Of a stretch of DNA of 64,000 nt, positions 46,758 through 57,605 are shown one piece after another. Positions within the stretch are counted from its first letter, which is position 1. Each line of letters starts with the position of its first letter. The DNA is from an uncultured Blastocatellia bacterium. Lineage in GTDB: Bacteria; Acidobacteriota; Blastocatellia; HR10. A model generated the notes under the pieces. It did not search any database and had not been told where the DNA came from. It worked only from the letters and a program-made list of their open reading frames with translations. A program made the position numbers and the translations under genes. The stretch lies in the NCBI GenBank assembly GCA_937934295.1, contig CALHAI010000003.1:124001-188000 (forward strand). The letters are read 5' to 3'.

Positions 46758-48773
46758 ATGTTCCTCTCACAGCGCATGGCGAGGAGAGGGAAGGTCTTGG
46801 TGATCTCCGCGCTCTTGTTGGGGCTCTCTCTGGAGAGCGCGAGATATACGTCGCAGGAGGGGCGGCGAATGTCCGAGGATTACATGGGCAAGGTGGCGGC
46901 GCCGGAATTTCCCGAGGGATTAGAGTGGTTGAACACGAGGCGTCCGCTCGCGCTTCGAGACCTGCGGGGGAAGGTCGTGGTGCTCGATTTCTGGACCTAT
47001 TGTTGCATCAACTGCATGCACATCCTCCCGGAGTTGAAGAAGCTGGAGCGACGCTTCGAGCGGGAGTTGGTCGTCATCGGCGTGCATTCGGCCAAATTCC
47101 CGGCCGAGCGGGAGACCGAGAACATCCGTCAGGCGATCTTGCGCTATGGGATCGAACATCCGGTGGTGAACGATCGAGATATGCTCATTTGGCGGCTCTA
47201 TGGCGCGCGTGCGTGGCCGACGCTCGTGCTCATTGATCCGCGCGGGAAGATCGTCGGGCAGGTCTCCGGGGAGATCACGGCCGAGGTCTTCGGTGCCGTG
47301 ATCGCCGAAGTGATCGGTACCTTTGACGCGCGCGGAGAGATCGATCGTCGGCCCATTCGGTTCGAGCTGGAGCGGGAGCGCGCCCCAGAACCGGTGCTCT
47401 CCTTTCCGGGGAAGGTCCTCGCCGACGCGGCCTCTGGGCGCCTCTTCATCGCTGATTCGAATCACCACCGCATCCTCGTAGTCGCCCTCGCTGATGGGAC
47501 GATCCTGGATGTGATCGGACAAGGGGAGGCCGGATTGCGAGATGGCGATTTCGAGACCGCGCAATTCCATCATCCGCAGGGAATGGCTGTGCGTGGCGAG
47601 GTCCTCTACGTCGCCGATACGGAGAACCATGCCATTCGGGAGGTGGATGTGAACGCACGCCGGGTGCGGACGATTGCGGGGACGGGACAGCAATTGCGCC
47701 GTCCGTTTCATCCGGGAGGATCGGCCCTTCAGGTGGATTTGAATTCGCCGTGGGACGTCGTGCTTCTGGGCGATCAGCTCTACATCGCCATGGCGGGATC
47801 GCATCAGCTGTGGGTGCTGGATTTGAAGACGAAAGTCGTGAGGCCATATGCGGGAAGCGGATACGAGGGGTGCCAGGACGGGCCTTTGCTCGAAGCCTCG
47901 CTTGCCCAGCCGAGCGGGCTGACGACCGATGGCCGGCGGCTCTATGTCGCCGATAGTGAGGCGAGCGCCATTCGAGCGGTTGATCTCGATCAGCGCGGGT
48001 GCGTGGAGACGCTCGTCGGCGAAGACCTCTTCGTCTTCGGCGATCGCGATGGACCGAGTCGTCGGGCTCGGCTGCAACATCCACTCGGCGTGGCCTTCCA
48101 TGATGGCGTCCTCTACGTGGCCGACACGTATAACAACAAGATCAAAAAGCTCTTTCCGACCATGCGGCAGGTCGTCACGTTCTTGGGGACAGGGAAAGCC
48201 GGACTCCGTGACGGCGAGCGCCCGCTCTTCGATGAACCTGGGGGGATCAGCATCGCCGACGGGAAACTCTATATCGCGGACACGAACAATCACGTCGTTC
48301 GCGTCGCCGATCTGCAAACGGGGCGGACCGTGACGCTGGAATTGAAGGGCGTGCAGCGCTTGCGTCCGCGCCCCAGAGCCGTTTCCTCCTTCTCCGGTGA
48401 TGTGTTGACGGTGCCCGCGCAGCGGGTGACACCGGGCGCAGGGACGCTCGTCCTCTCCCTGCAGTTGCCCAAGGGGCACAAACTGAGCGAGCAAGCCCCC
48501 TCTCTGGTCTCGCTGCGCGTCGAGGGGGATCCCGTCGTGCGCTTCGCTCAAGGGGAGACGACACTGACGCTCCGCCGTCCGACATTCCCGATCTCGCTCC
48601 CGGTCGTCTTTCGCGAAGGGCAGGGCCGCTTCATCGTCGAATGGACGCTCTATTATTGTCGCGCCGACGTCGGCGGCCTCTGCTACTTCGCCGAAGCTCG
48701 CCAGGAAGTTCCGGTGGAGGTGAAGCCCAATGCCGCGGCTCCGCGCCTCTCGCTCCAATACGAGGTGAAGTGA
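46758..48773 (+). CDS. Thioredoxin-like plus NHL-repeat protein (NHLRC2-like architecture)
   Basis: VVVLDFWTYCCINCMHILPELKKLERRF; repeated NHL-type segments (VADTENHAIREVD; VADTYNNKIKKLF; IADTNNHVVRVAD). Confidence 0.9.
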   Translation: MFLSQRMARRGKVLVISALLLGLSLESARYTSQEGRRMSEDYMGKVAAPEFPEGLEWLNTRRPLALRDLRGKVVVLDFWTYCCINCMHILPELKKLERRFERELVVIGVHSAKFPAERETENIRQAILRYGIEHPVVNDRDMLIWRLYGARAWPTLVLIDPRGKIVGQVSGEITAEVFGAVIAEVIGTFDARGEIDRRPIRFELERERAPEPVLSFPGKVLADAASGRLFIADSNHHRILVVALADGTILDVIGQGEAGLRDGDFETAQFHHPQGMAVRGEVLYVADTENHAIREVDVNARRVRTIAGTGQQLRRPFHPGGSALQVDLNSPWDVVLLGDQLYIAMAGSHQLWVLDLKTKVVRPYAGSGYEGCQDGPLLEASLAQPSGLTTDGRRLYVADSEASAIRAVDLDQRGCVETLVGEDLFVFGDRDGPSRRARLQHPLGVAFHDGVLYVADTYNNKIKKLFPTMRQVVTFLGTGKAGLRDGERPLFDEPGGISIADGKLYIADTNNHVVRVADLQTGRTVTLELKGVQRLRPRPRAVSSFSGDVLTVPAQRVTPGAGTLVLSLQLPKGHKLSEQAPSLVSLRVEGDPVVRFAQGETTLTLRRPTFPISLPVVFREGQGRFIVEWTLYYCRADVGGLCYFAEARQEVPVEVKPNAAAPRLSLQYEVK

Positions 48774-49024
48774 GTCCCTGTGAGATCGCATGAGGGAATC
48801 CCCGCGCGACTTCGGAAAGCGGAGCCGGAAAAGCCGTGACCAAAAGAGCTGGCAGGGACCGCATGGCTTGATAAGCCGGTATGGCTCGGTGTTCTCGGTT
48901 GGACTGATGTCCGCCTCCGTAGCATGAGTGCCGGACAAGAAAGACCAGGCGGGCGGATGGAGCGATTCTTGTTGCCACAGTACGTGTGCGCGGTGGGGGC
49001 GAGCGATCGTATATGACCCCCACT

Positions 49025-49933
49025 TCATTGCTCCAAACCCAATTGGGTGAGCAGGGCGTCGTTCTCGCGCCATTTCTCCCGGACTTTGACGTAGAGTTCC
49101 AGGAAGACCCTCTTCCCGAACAGGAATTCGATCTCCTCGCGGGCGAGCATGCCGATCTTCTTCAAGCGTTCACCCCCCTTGCCGATGATGATTGGCTTTT
49201 GCGACTCGCGCTCGACCACGATCACGCAGTGGATGCGGAGCAGAGGCCCTTCTTCCTTGAAGCTCTCCGTATAGACGGCCGTGACGTAGGGGATCTCGTC
49301 GCGCGTGACCATGAGGATCTTCTCGCGCACGATCTCGGCCACCAGAACGCGTTCGGGTTGATCGGTGATCTCACCTTCGGGATAATAAAGGGGTCCTTCC
49401 GGGAGGTGCTCGAAGAGGCGGCGCAGGAGCAGATCCACGTTCTCCCCCGTGAGGGCAGAGATGGGGAGATATTCCTTGAACTCATGCTCGTGGCGGTAGA
49501 GGTCGATGAGCGGGAGAAGCTGGCGCTTGTCTTTCAACCGATCGATCTTGTTCAGAAGAAGGAAAGCCGGCTTCCCCGCTCGTTTCACCATCTCCAGCAC
49601 GAAGCGATCGCCGCTGCCAAAGGGCTCGGTCACGTCGATCATCAGGAGCAAGAGGTCCACATCGGCGACGGCGGCTTCGACGGCGCGCATCATGCGTTCG
49701 TTCATACGATGGATGGGTTTGTGAATTCCCGGCGTGTCCACGAAGATGATCTGTCCCTCCGGACGGGTGAGGATCCCGCGAATGCGCCAGCGCGTCGTCT
49801 GTGGCTTATCCGAGACGGCAGCGATCTTCTGACCGATGAGTTGATTCAGGAGCGTGGACTTCCCGACATTCGGTCGGCCGATGAGGGCGACGAATCCAGA
49901 TTTCGTCGGGCGATCGGCGACGTCCTCCGACAT
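49025..49933 (-). CDS. era: GTPase Era
   Basis: VALIGRPNVGKSTLLNQLIGQKIAAVSDKPQTTRWRIRGI, DTPGIHKP, NKIDRLKD, KH domain IIIGKGGERLKKIGMLAREEIE. Confidence 0.95.
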   Translation of the reverse strand: MSEDVADRPTKSGFVALIGRPNVGKSTLLNQLIGQKIAAVSDKPQTTRWRIRGILTRPEGQIIFVDTPGIHKPIHRMNERMMRAVEAAVADVDLLLLMIDVTEPFGSGDRFVLEMVKRAGKPAFLLLNKIDRLKDKRQLLPLIDLYRHEHEFKEYLPISALTGENVDLLLRRLFEHLPEGPLYYPEGEITDQPERVLVAEIVREKILMVTRDEIPYVTAVYTESFKEEGPLLRIHCVIVVERESQKPIIIGKGGERLKKIGMLAREEIEFLFGKRVFLELYVKVREKWRENDALLTQLGLEQ

Positions 49934-49940
49934 GAGCGAT

Positions 49941-51227
49941 TCACCTCCCGGCAGCGGTCGCATGAGAGATCCCTCCCTTTTCTTCCGGAGACGGGGAGGG
50001 CGGTGGATGGATGCGCACGGTGCGGATGCGGCGGGCATCGGCCTCCACGACCTCGAAGCGGAAGCCCTTATATTCGATGCCTTCACCGACGGCGGGAAGA
50101 TGGTCCAGATGCTTGAGGAGCAAGCCAGCCACCGTCGTGAAATCATCGCTCTCGATCTCGGTGTGGAAGAAGAGTTCGAGCTTGCGGACATCGGTCGTCC
50201 CTTTGACGAGGAACGTCCCGTCGGGTTGAGCGAGGATCTCGGCAGGCTCGGCTTGCCCTTCATCGTGGATCTCCCCGATGATCTCCTCCAGCAGATCCTC
50301 GAGCGTGACCACGCCGGCAACGCCTCCGTATTCGTCCACGACGAGAGCGATATGAAGGCAGGCGCGCTTCATCTCCTGCAACAACTCGGCTGCGCGTTTG
50401 GTCTCCGGCACGAAGTATACTGGTCGCATCGCGACGGCGACCCGCTCCTTCGCTCGACCCGCGAGATGGGCGGCCAGGAGATCGCGAAGGACAACGATCC
50501 CTTCGACATCATCCAAGTGCTCGCGATAGACGGGCAATCGCGAATATCGGGTCTCGACCATCGTGCGAAGCGCGTCTTCGATCGTCGTCTGAATGGGAAT
50601 CGCCACGATGTCGCTGCGGGGCGTCATCACGTCGCGGACACGTCGATCGCCGAGTTCCACGATCGATTGAATGAGCTGCCCTTCGGATTCTTCGATGATC
50701 CCCTCCTGTTCCCCCACATCAATGAAGGCTTGAATCTCCTCGCCGGAACTCTCCTCTTCGAGGGGCTCCGGCGTTCGGGCTCTCGCGACCTGAAGCGCGC
50801 GATAGATGGGATACGTCGGCGGCCAGAAGAGCGCGTAAAAGGCCGAGAATATGGGAAGCAGACGCAACAGCATATGCTCGGGATCGTTCTGCACCAGGAG
50901 GCGCGGCAGGAACTGCCGGAATAGGCTGATGATGAGGATCATGGCGATGAGGCTCGCCGTGAGCGCATGTTCGAAGCCCCAGCGCTCGAACAACGAGACG
51001 GCGGCAATAGCCAACAGGACGATCATCAATTGGATGCCCATGCTGAGCGTCAAGAGCGCGCGCTGACGGTTCTCGAAGAGTTCTCGAAGGCGGCGTGAGC
51101 GAAAGCGATGTTCGTGCTCGACGAGCAGGACGCGCAATTGCACATCGCTGAGCTGCGCCAGCGCGCTCTCGAAGGTCGCCAAGAGCACGAGGATCAGTAG
51201 GCAGATGATACTCACGAGGGTCAACAT
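49941..51227 (-). CDS. HlyC/CorC-family protein (CNNM-type TM domain, CBS pair, CorC_HlyC)
   Basis: EGIIEESEGQLIQSIVELGDRRVRDVMTPRSDIVAIP; VVDEYGGVAGVVTLEDLLEEIIGEIHDE. Confidence 0.92.
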   Translation of the reverse strand: MLTLVSIICLLILVLLATFESALAQLSDVQLRVLLVEHEHRFRSRRLRELFENRQRALLTLSMGIQLMIVLLAIAAVSLFERWGFEHALTASLIAMILIISLFRQFLPRLLVQNDPEHMLLRLLPIFSAFYALFWPPTYPIYRALQVARARTPEPLEEESSGEEIQAFIDVGEQEGIIEESEGQLIQSIVELGDRRVRDVMTPRSDIVAIPIQTTIEDALRTMVETRYSRLPVYREHLDDVEGIVVLRDLLAAHLAGRAKERVAVAMRPVYFVPETKRAAELLQEMKRACLHIALVVDEYGGVAGVVTLEDLLEEIIGEIHDEGQAEPAEILAQPDGTFLVKGTTDVRKLELFFHTEIESDDFTTVAGLLLKHLDHLPAVGEGIEYKGFRFEVVEADARRIRTVRIHPPPSPSPEEKGGISHATAAGR

Positions 51228-51245
51228 ACGCGCGTCGGGAATCGT

Positions 51246-51698
51246 TTATGGGATGAGGGCGCGTCGGAGACGGCGTTCCAATCGGCGCATCTCTCCCCGA
51301 TCGGTCTCATGATCGTAACCGCACAGATGCAGCACGCCGTGGATGATCAGGTTCCGCAGCTCTCGATCAAGCGGAATGCGCCACCGCGCGGCGTATCGTC
51401 GCGCCGTCTCCACCGAGATGATGACGTCGCCGAGATACGGCCGCGGCTCTGGGTCATCGGGATCCAGCTCACCGAAGGGGAAGGAGAGGACATCGGTGGG
51501 TTGGTCAAGACCTCGGAATTCGCGATTGAGTTGACGGATCGCCCGATCGCCGACGAGCACGATCGTGACCGCGTGCCCGCCCTTGCCGACGGCCGCGAGG
51601 ACGCGCTCGGTGAATTGCGCCAAACCTCGCGCCTCCACGCGGTATCTCCGTTGACGATTCACAACCATCGCTCCGGACGCGCCGCCATCAAGGGTCAC
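51246..51698 (-). CDS. ybeY: Endoribonuclease YbeY
   Basis: [39 protein letters not shown] (HxxxHxxxxxH). Start may be 51668. Confidence 0.93.
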   Translation of the reverse strand: MTLDGGASGAMVVNRQRRYRVEARGLAQFTERVLAAVGKGGHAVTIVLVGDRAIRQLNREFRGLDQPTDVLSFPFGELDPDDPEPRPYLGDVIISVETARRYAARWRIPLDRELRNLIIHGVLHLCGYDHETDRGEMRRLERRLRRALIP

Positions 51699-52651
51699 TC
51701 CATCAACGCCTTTTTGTTCCGCTCTTCATAGGCCCTGATGATGGATTTCACCAGCGGATGCCGCACGACATCCCTCTCCGTGAAATAGACGAACTCAATG
51801 CCCTCGATGCCGGAGAGGAGCTCGCGCGCTTCGACCAACCCCGACCGTTTCCCCGGAGGCAGATCGATTTGCGTGACATCGCCCGTGACGACGACCTTGG
51901 AATCGAGACCGATGCGCGTCAGGAACATCTTCATCTGCTCCGAGGTCGTATTTTGCCCTTCGTCGAGGATGATGAACGAGTCGCCAAGCGTCCGCCCGCG
52001 CATGAACGCCAGGGGCGCGATCTCGATGATGCGGCGTTCCAGGAACCGTTCGACGCGCTCATAATCCATGATGTCGTAGAGCGCATCGTACAGCGGGCGG
52101 AGATAGGGATCCACTTTCTCCTGGAGATCGCCGGGGAGGAATCCCAGTTTCTCTCCCGCTTCCACGGCCGGACGGGTCAAGATGATGCGATTCACGCGCT
52201 TGTTCATGAGCAGCTGAACAGCCATGGCGACGGCGAGATACGTCTTCCCCGTCCCCGCGGGTCCGATGGCGAAGACGAGGTCGCTGCGCTCCATCGCCTG
52301 GATGTATCGAAGCTGGTTCGCCGAGCGAGCCATGACGACCTTCTTCCCCGCTGGGTTCAGCGTGCCGATGCGAAAATGTTCCCGCAGACTGTAGGAGCGG
52401 TCTTCGGCGATCTGTCGGAGGACGAGTCTCAAGTCTCTCTCCGAGGGGGGGCGTCCTTCCTCAACGAGCATGGCGAAGTCATCCAGGAGCCGCTCGAAAG
52501 CCTCGATGTCGGCGTCTTCTCCGTGGATGATGAGATCGCCGCCGCGAGCGTCCACGCGGACATTGAGGACCGATTCCAAGAACTTGATGTTCTGATCATT
52601 CGGACCAAAGAGCAACTCCAAGCCTTTGGGTGGCACAACGACCTTCTTCAA
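51695..52651 (-). CDS. PhoH-like ATPase
   Basis: [75 protein letters not shown]. Confidence 0.95.
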   Translation of the reverse strand: MKKVVVPPKGLELLFGPNDQNIKFLESVLNVRVDARGGDLIIHGEDADIEAFERLLDDFAMLVEEGRPPSERDLRLVLRQIAEDRSYSLREHFRIGTLNPAGKKVVMARSANQLRYIQAMERSDLVFAIGPAGTGKTYLAVAMAVQLLMNKRVNRIILTRPAVEAGEKLGFLPGDLQEKVDPYLRPLYDALYDIMDYERVERFLERRIIEIAPLAFMRGRTLGDSFIILDEGQNTTSEQMKMFLTRIGLDSKVVVTGDVTQIDLPPGKRSGLVEARELLSGIEGIEFVYFTERDVVRHPLVKSIIRAYEERNKKALME

Positions 52652-52719
52652 TTCCCTCGTGTCACCTCCTCACGCCGTGATTGTCGAGGAAGTAAGAGTA
52701 CAGAACCTCGGCATCCGTG

Positions 52720-53865
52720 TCAATGTGAAGCCTCCGCCTCCGACGGCGCGTCGGCGAGCAGTCCGGCCACCTGCATCAGCTCGGCGCGAGGATTCTCCGG
52801 ATTCAAGCGCTCGAATTCTCGCATGAGCTCTCGCGAGCGCTGATCGATGAGCCGAGGGATGACGACCCGGACCTCGACGTACTGATCGCCGCGCACGTCG
52901 CCGCGGAGACTCGGGGCGCCTTGCTCCCGCACTCGGAAGATCTGCCCCGACTGCGTGCCGGGTGGAATGCGAAGCGTGGCCTTCCCCCAGAGCGTCGGAA
53001 CTTCGATCTTCGCTCCGAGGACGGCTTCGGTGATCGTGATCGGGATGGCGCAGTAGATGTTGTCGCCTTTTCGGACGAAGAACGGATGCGCCTGGACGTT
53101 GGTGACGACGTAGAGATCGCCGGGAGGGCCACCGTATAAACCGGCATCCCCTTTGCCTTCGACGCGGATGCGCGAGCCCGTGTCCACGCCCGCCGGGATT
53201 TTCACCTCCAGCGATTCTTCAATCGGGAGGCGCGTCTCTCCGTGGCAGAGCGGGCAGATGGGAGCACTTCGTCCGGTCCCCTCGCAATGTTCGCAGCGCA
53301 CGCTCAGTCGGAGTGGGCCGCGCAATGTCGGGCGTCGCCCCGTCCCCCCGCATCGGAAGCATGTGCCCTGGGGACCTTCGACCTCGCCACGACCCTCGCA
53401 GCGAGGGCACGTCTGACGACGGGTGACCGTCACGGTGACCGTCGTGCCTCGCAAGGCGTGCTCGAAACTCAAGGCGACAGGGACTTCGAGATCTTCCCCT
53501 CGCTGTGGCGCCTTCACCCGCTTGCCCGCGGAGGAAGCGAAGAGTTCTTCCAGAAAATCGCTGAAGGATTCCTCAGCGCTGAAATCGAACCCTTCGAAGA
53601 TGATGTCGGCCGCCGTCCTCTTCTCTCCTTCCTCCGACATCTCATCCCGTCGCAGACCATACCGGTCGTAGAGGGCGCGCTTCTTCGGATCGCTCAAGAC
53701 GTCATAGGCTTCGGCAATCTCCTCGAACTTCCGACGCGCCTTTTCGTCGCCGGGATTGAGCTCAGGGTGGTATTTGCGGGCGAGCTTTTTGTACGCTCGG
53801 GTGATCTCCGCGTACGTCGCTCGCCGTGTCACACCGAGGATTTCATAATAGTCTCGCTTCACCAT
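52720..53865 (-). CDS. dnaJ: DnaJ-type chaperone with HPE in place of HPD
   Basis: RDYYEILGVTRRATYAEITRAYKKLARKYHPELNPGD; four zinc-finger motifs CPRCEGRG, CFRCGGTG, CEHCEGTG, CPLCHGET. Confidence 0.9.
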   Translation of the reverse strand: MVKRDYYEILGVTRRATYAEITRAYKKLARKYHPELNPGDEKARRKFEEIAEAYDVLSDPKKRALYDRYGLRRDEMSEEGEKRTAADIIFEGFDFSAEESFSDFLEELFASSAGKRVKAPQRGEDLEVPVALSFEHALRGTTVTVTVTRRQTCPRCEGRGEVEGPQGTCFRCGGTGRRPTLRGPLRLSVRCEHCEGTGRSAPICPLCHGETRLPIEESLEVKIPAGVDTGSRIRVEGKGDAGLYGGPPGDLYVVTNVQAHPFFVRKGDNIYCAIPITITEAVLGAKIEVPTLWGKATLRIPPGTQSGQIFRVREQGAPSLRGDVRGDQYVEVRVVIPRLIDQRSRELMREFERLNPENPRAELMQVAGLLADAPSEAEASH

Positions 53866-53937
53866 CGGTTCTCGCTTCCGAGATGGAGTATAGGAGCGCC
53901 CTACGAGGGGCGTCAAGGAGAGGGGGACCGGCGATCT

Positions 53938-56448
53938 TTACTTCCGCCCGAGGAGCCGAAGGCGGCCGACGAACGCGCGGCGTTGGAGTCCTCCGAGAGT
54001 GAGGAACTGCGGCGAATCCACGTTGTTGTTCACGGTCGAAGCGTTCGGATGGTCCGTCACGTTGTTGAAGCCGGCGCGCAGCGCCCAGTGCAAGCCAAAG
54101 AGGTGAAAGCGCCGCTCGACATGGAGGTTCAGCGAGAAATAGGGGGGAAGCCGTCGTCGGTTCGGCGGCTCCACAAGTCGCTGCTCACCATTGACGACGA
54201 CAAACGGATAGCCGTCGCGCCATTCCAACGCGTACACAAGGGTGAAGCGCTTGGGCAGCGGCACCCATCCCCAAAGGAGGAAACGATTCGGCGTATCCCA
54301 AGGTAGCGGTCCACCCGCCTGCGGGCCGAGCAAAAGCGTCTCCGGCGTGAAATCGAACACGGCGTTGGAACGCGCGCGCGAACGCACATAGGCGGCGAAG
54401 AGTGCAGCGGATTCCCGAGGGGTCCATCGGAGCGTCCCCTGCAGGGCGTCATAACGATCGCGCTTCACATCGCGAAGCTCGATGAGACGAACGTTCGTCG
54501 TCGAGGGGTCGAGGGGGAACGCCCTCTCAAGCGCGGGCGGCATCGGAACGTAGACCCATCCGTGATGTCCCCACTTCTGCAGGAGCTCAACGGAGAGAAA
54601 CAGCGTCGTCGAGAGCTGTCGCTCGAGACCGAAGCTCCAGATCAGCGCGCGCGGCGGAGCAAGCGCTCGAGCGTTCGCTCGAAAGACGGTTTCCAGGGAT
54701 TCCGCCTCGCGGTCATCGGCGGCGTGAAACACGTCCCATCGTCGTCCAGGACGCAGAAGCGGCTCCAGATTCGGAGCGTCGTGAAAGAGGCCGATCCCGC
54801 CGACGAGTTTGGTTCGCCGATCGGCGGTGAGCAGATAGCTCGCGGCCGCGCGCGGCGACCATCGCGTTGCGCCGAGGGCGGAATCCCAATCGAACCGAAG
54901 GCCGATTTCGAGTACCCCTCGCGAGGGGAAGAACCACCGATTCTGTCCGTAGAGCCCCAACTCGATGTTCGTCATCCGCGCGCCAGGAGATGTGAGGAGA
55001 TGCACCGTTCGCGCGCGCGTCCCGCCATCCCGAAAGATGCTGATGGGACGGCGTCGCGCACGTTCCCACGCCCCGAGATGGTGCCACTCCACACCGACCT
55101 TCACTTCGTGTCGCCCGCGCCTGTGGAAAGAGGGGTATGTGAGATTCACGATCCCCTGCCAGCGATGCGCTCGATCCTCCCGCGTTCGGAAGAAGTTGCC
55201 GCGCGGGCCTTCGGGGAAGAGGAGATACGGCGCTTCTCCCCACGGATGTTCGGAGTGGCGAAACTGTGTCGCGCCCACGCCATATTCAAGGACGAGGCCA
55301 CCGGGTCGATAGATCTGTCCCTTCACGGCGAGGAGCTCGGCCTCGTGGACGACGTGGCGCGTCGCCTCGCGCGGGACGAAGCGCGAGAGCCCATCGTAAG
55401 GCGAGCGGAAGCGATTGAGGAGAACGGTGAACGTCAGGAGGTGCGCCGATGTGAAGTTCGCCTGCACCTTCGCGAGATGGCTCCATCGCCACACCTGATT
55501 GCGATCCGTATCGTGCGGGAGTCCTTCGACAAGGGTGACGTCGTACTCCCCCTCGAAGGCGTTATAAAACCATGCTCGCTTCTTCCGAAGCGGTCCCGAG
55601 AGCGTCGCCCGCGGTGTCCAAGCGTTCAGGTGGAATCCCTTGCGGCTTTGAACGGAGGGGATGACGTCGGTCGCCGAGAAGCGGAACCGATCGTCTCCCA
55701 TCAGTGTGGTCAAGGCGAGAACGCCACCGGAGCCCATTCCGTATTCGGCCGAGTATCGGCTGCTATGGATCTGAACCTCGCCGATGGCGTCCACACTCAC
55801 GCGCAGATCGAAGCGTCCCGTCATCGGATGCGTGACCGTGAAGCCATCGAGCATCGCGAGGGTTTGTGTCTCAACCGAGCCCGCGATGTGGAGATTCCCC
55901 GACGCATCTTGGACGACGTTCGGGAGCAAGGCGAGCGCGTATCGGAGATCGCGCATGACGGGCGTGGGAAGCGTGAGGATCTCCGGTGCGCTCAACTCTA
56001 CGCGCGCTGCCGTCCGCCAGGGATCAAGCGTCGGCGTGGAAGGGGTCACGTCGACGACCTCCACGAATTCCCGCTGTCGTGGCAGGGCGATCTCCACGAC
56101 GGCGTTCTCCGGGAGGCGGATATCCGGCACGATGACGGCATAAAAGCGCTCCTTCTCGGCGCGCAGACGATACGTCCCCGCAGCGAGATCGGAGAAAGTG
56201 GATCGGCCGACCTGATCGGTCTCTGCTTCGCGAACAACTCCCCCCTCCACGCGCTCAAGCACGAGGCGCACTCCCGAGATCGGTCGGCCGTTCTCATCCA
56301 CGACGGTGACGGTCAGATGCGCTTGAAGCGGGGAGGGCTGTTCCCCGGCTCCGGCCGACGCCAAAAGGCCTAGGAGCAAAAGGACGACGAGCCCTCTACT
56401 TCGCGGCACCCAAAGCGCGGAGATCCGGATGGGAGAGGGGTGTTTCAT
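53938..56448 (-). CDS. TonB-dependent receptor with N-terminal carboxypeptidase-regulatory-like domain
   Basis: LTVTVVDENGRPISGVRLVLERVEGG; plug-like region; beta-barrel-like remainder; signal peptide. Confidence 0.82.
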   Translation of the reverse strand: MKHPSPIRISALWVPRSRGLVVLLLLGLLASAGAGEQPSPLQAHLTVTVVDENGRPISGVRLVLERVEGGVVREAETDQVGRSTFSDLAAGTYRLRAEKERFYAVIVPDIRLPENAVVEIALPRQREFVEVVDVTPSTPTLDPWRTAARVELSAPEILTLPTPVMRDLRYALALLPNVVQDASGNLHIAGSVETQTLAMLDGFTVTHPMTGRFDLRVSVDAIGEVQIHSSRYSAEYGMGSGGVLALTTLMGDDRFRFSATDVIPSVQSRKGFHLNAWTPRATLSGPLRKKRAWFYNAFEGEYDVTLVEGLPHDTDRNQVWRWSHLAKVQANFTSAHLLTFTVLLNRFRSPYDGLSRFVPREATRHVVHEAELLAVKGQIYRPGGLVLEYGVGATQFRHSEHPWGEAPYLLFPEGPRGNFFRTREDRAHRWQGIVNLTYPSFHRRGRHEVKVGVEWHHLGAWERARRRPISIFRDGGTRARTVHLLTSPGARMTNIELGLYGQNRWFFPSRGVLEIGLRFDWDSALGATRWSPRAAASYLLTADRRTKLVGGIGLFHDAPNLEPLLRPGRRWDVFHAADDREAESLETVFRANARALAPPRALIWSFGLERQLSTTLFLSVELLQKWGHHGWVYVPMPPALERAFPLDPSTTNVRLIELRDVKRDRYDALQGTLRWTPRESAALFAAYVRSRARSNAVFDFTPETLLLGPQAGGPLPWDTPNRFLLWGWVPLPKRFTLVYALEWRDGYPFVVVNGEQRLVEPPNRRRLPPYFSLNLHVERRFHLFGLHWALRAGFNNVTDHPNASTVNNNVDSPQFLTLGGLQRRAFVGRLRLLGRK

Positions 56449-57581
56449 CACGGCGGCGCGGTCAATCGCGTGAGGACATACTCTTGAATGTATCGCACGC
56501 TCTTCTCGGCGTGTTCGCGCACGCGCGGATCTGTGCACGTCGTCGGCTTCGGATCACGGAGATGGCGCACGTCCAGTCCCTCGCGGCGCAAGGCCTCGCG
56601 ACCAGCCGGCGGAATCTCGTCGGGCAATTCGATCCCACACATGATGGCGAAGGCGAGCGTCCACGCGCGCGCGACGTTGGAGAGGTTATAGCCTCCGCCT
56701 CCGAGCGCGACCCAGGGAAGGCCGAAGCTCTTCAATCGTTGGACGACGCGCGTGTACCCATGCGTCGTCAAGCGCAAATCCGTCAACGGATCGGTCGCGA
56801 AGCTGTCCACGCCAAGTTGCGTGACCAGGACATCCGGCCGATAAAGGACGATGAGTGGTGGGACGATCTCTTCAAATGCCCAGACGTAGGTCTCGTCGTC
56901 CGTTCCCGGAAAGAGGGGGATGTTCACCGAATAGCCGTATCCGGCGCCCGTCCCCAACTCTTCGACGAATCCAGTCCCGGGGAAGAGGAAACGCCCATCC
57001 TCATGCAGCGAGATCGTGAGCACGCGATCCGTATCGTAAAAAGCCAACTGCACACCATCGCCGTGATGCGCATCGATGTCCACGTAGACGACACGATGGC
57101 CGCGTTCAAGCAACCACTTGATCGCGATGACCGGATCATCGAGATAGCAAAAGCCCGACGCCCGATTGGGAAGCGCGTGATGCAAACCGCCGGCGACGCT
57201 GAAGGCGATGGGCGTCTCCCTCGCATCCACAAGCCGCGCGGCCTCAAGGGATGAGCCCGTGATCAGCAGCGCCAGGCGATAGAGGCCGGGGAAGATCGGA
57301 TTGTCACCCGGTCCCAAGCCGTAAGCGTAGGGGTTACTTGGATAGATCCCTTCCTCCAGAGCGCGGAGGACGGCCAAATAATCCTCCGTGTGGAAGGAGC
57401 GCGCATCCTCTTCGGTCGCCGGTTTCGGTTCGATGAGCGCCACGTCCGGATCCTCGAAGACGCCATATGCCGTGAGCAATTCGTAGACGAGACGCAATCG
57501 TCGCATCTTCAATGGGTGTGTGAGCCCGTACTCGTACCGGGCGAATTCTTCGCTGTAGAGGAAGACGGCTTTCGGCATCAC
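56448..57581 (-). CDS. Histone deacetylase family protein (AcuC-like)
   Basis: VVYVDIDAHHGDGVQLAFYDTDRVLTISLHEDGRFLFPGTG; LGGGGYNLSNVARAWT. Confidence 0.92.
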   Translation of the reverse strand: MMPKAVFLYSEEFARYEYGLTHPLKMRRLRLVYELLTAYGVFEDPDVALIEPKPATEEDARSFHTEDYLAVLRALEEGIYPSNPYAYGLGPGDNPIFPGLYRLALLITGSSLEAARLVDARETPIAFSVAGGLHHALPNRASGFCYLDDPVIAIKWLLERGHRVVYVDIDAHHGDGVQLAFYDTDRVLTISLHEDGRFLFPGTGFVEELGTGAGYGYSVNIPLFPGTDDETYVWAFEEIVPPLIVLYRPDVLVTQLGVDSFATDPLTDLRLTTHGYTRVVQRLKSFGLPWVALGGGGYNLSNVARAWTLAFAIMCGIELPDEIPPAGREALRREGLDVRHLRDPKPTTCTDPRVREHAEKSVRYIQEYVLTRLTAPP

Positions 57582-57605
57582 GTCCTCCTTCGGGCACCGT
57601 TCGGC

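Noticed and set aside
46920-49073. 717-aa minus-strand ORF overlapping the thioredoxin/NHL gene
   Set aside because: Antisense shadow ORF typical of high-GC codon bias; composition (R/H/P/D-rich) resembles no protein family, and the plus-strand gene is clearly real.
54562-56373. 603-aa plus-strand ORF antisense to the TonB-dependent receptor
   Set aside because: No recognisable motifs; explained by GC-rich antisense frame. The receptor on the minus strand has signal peptide and domain structure.
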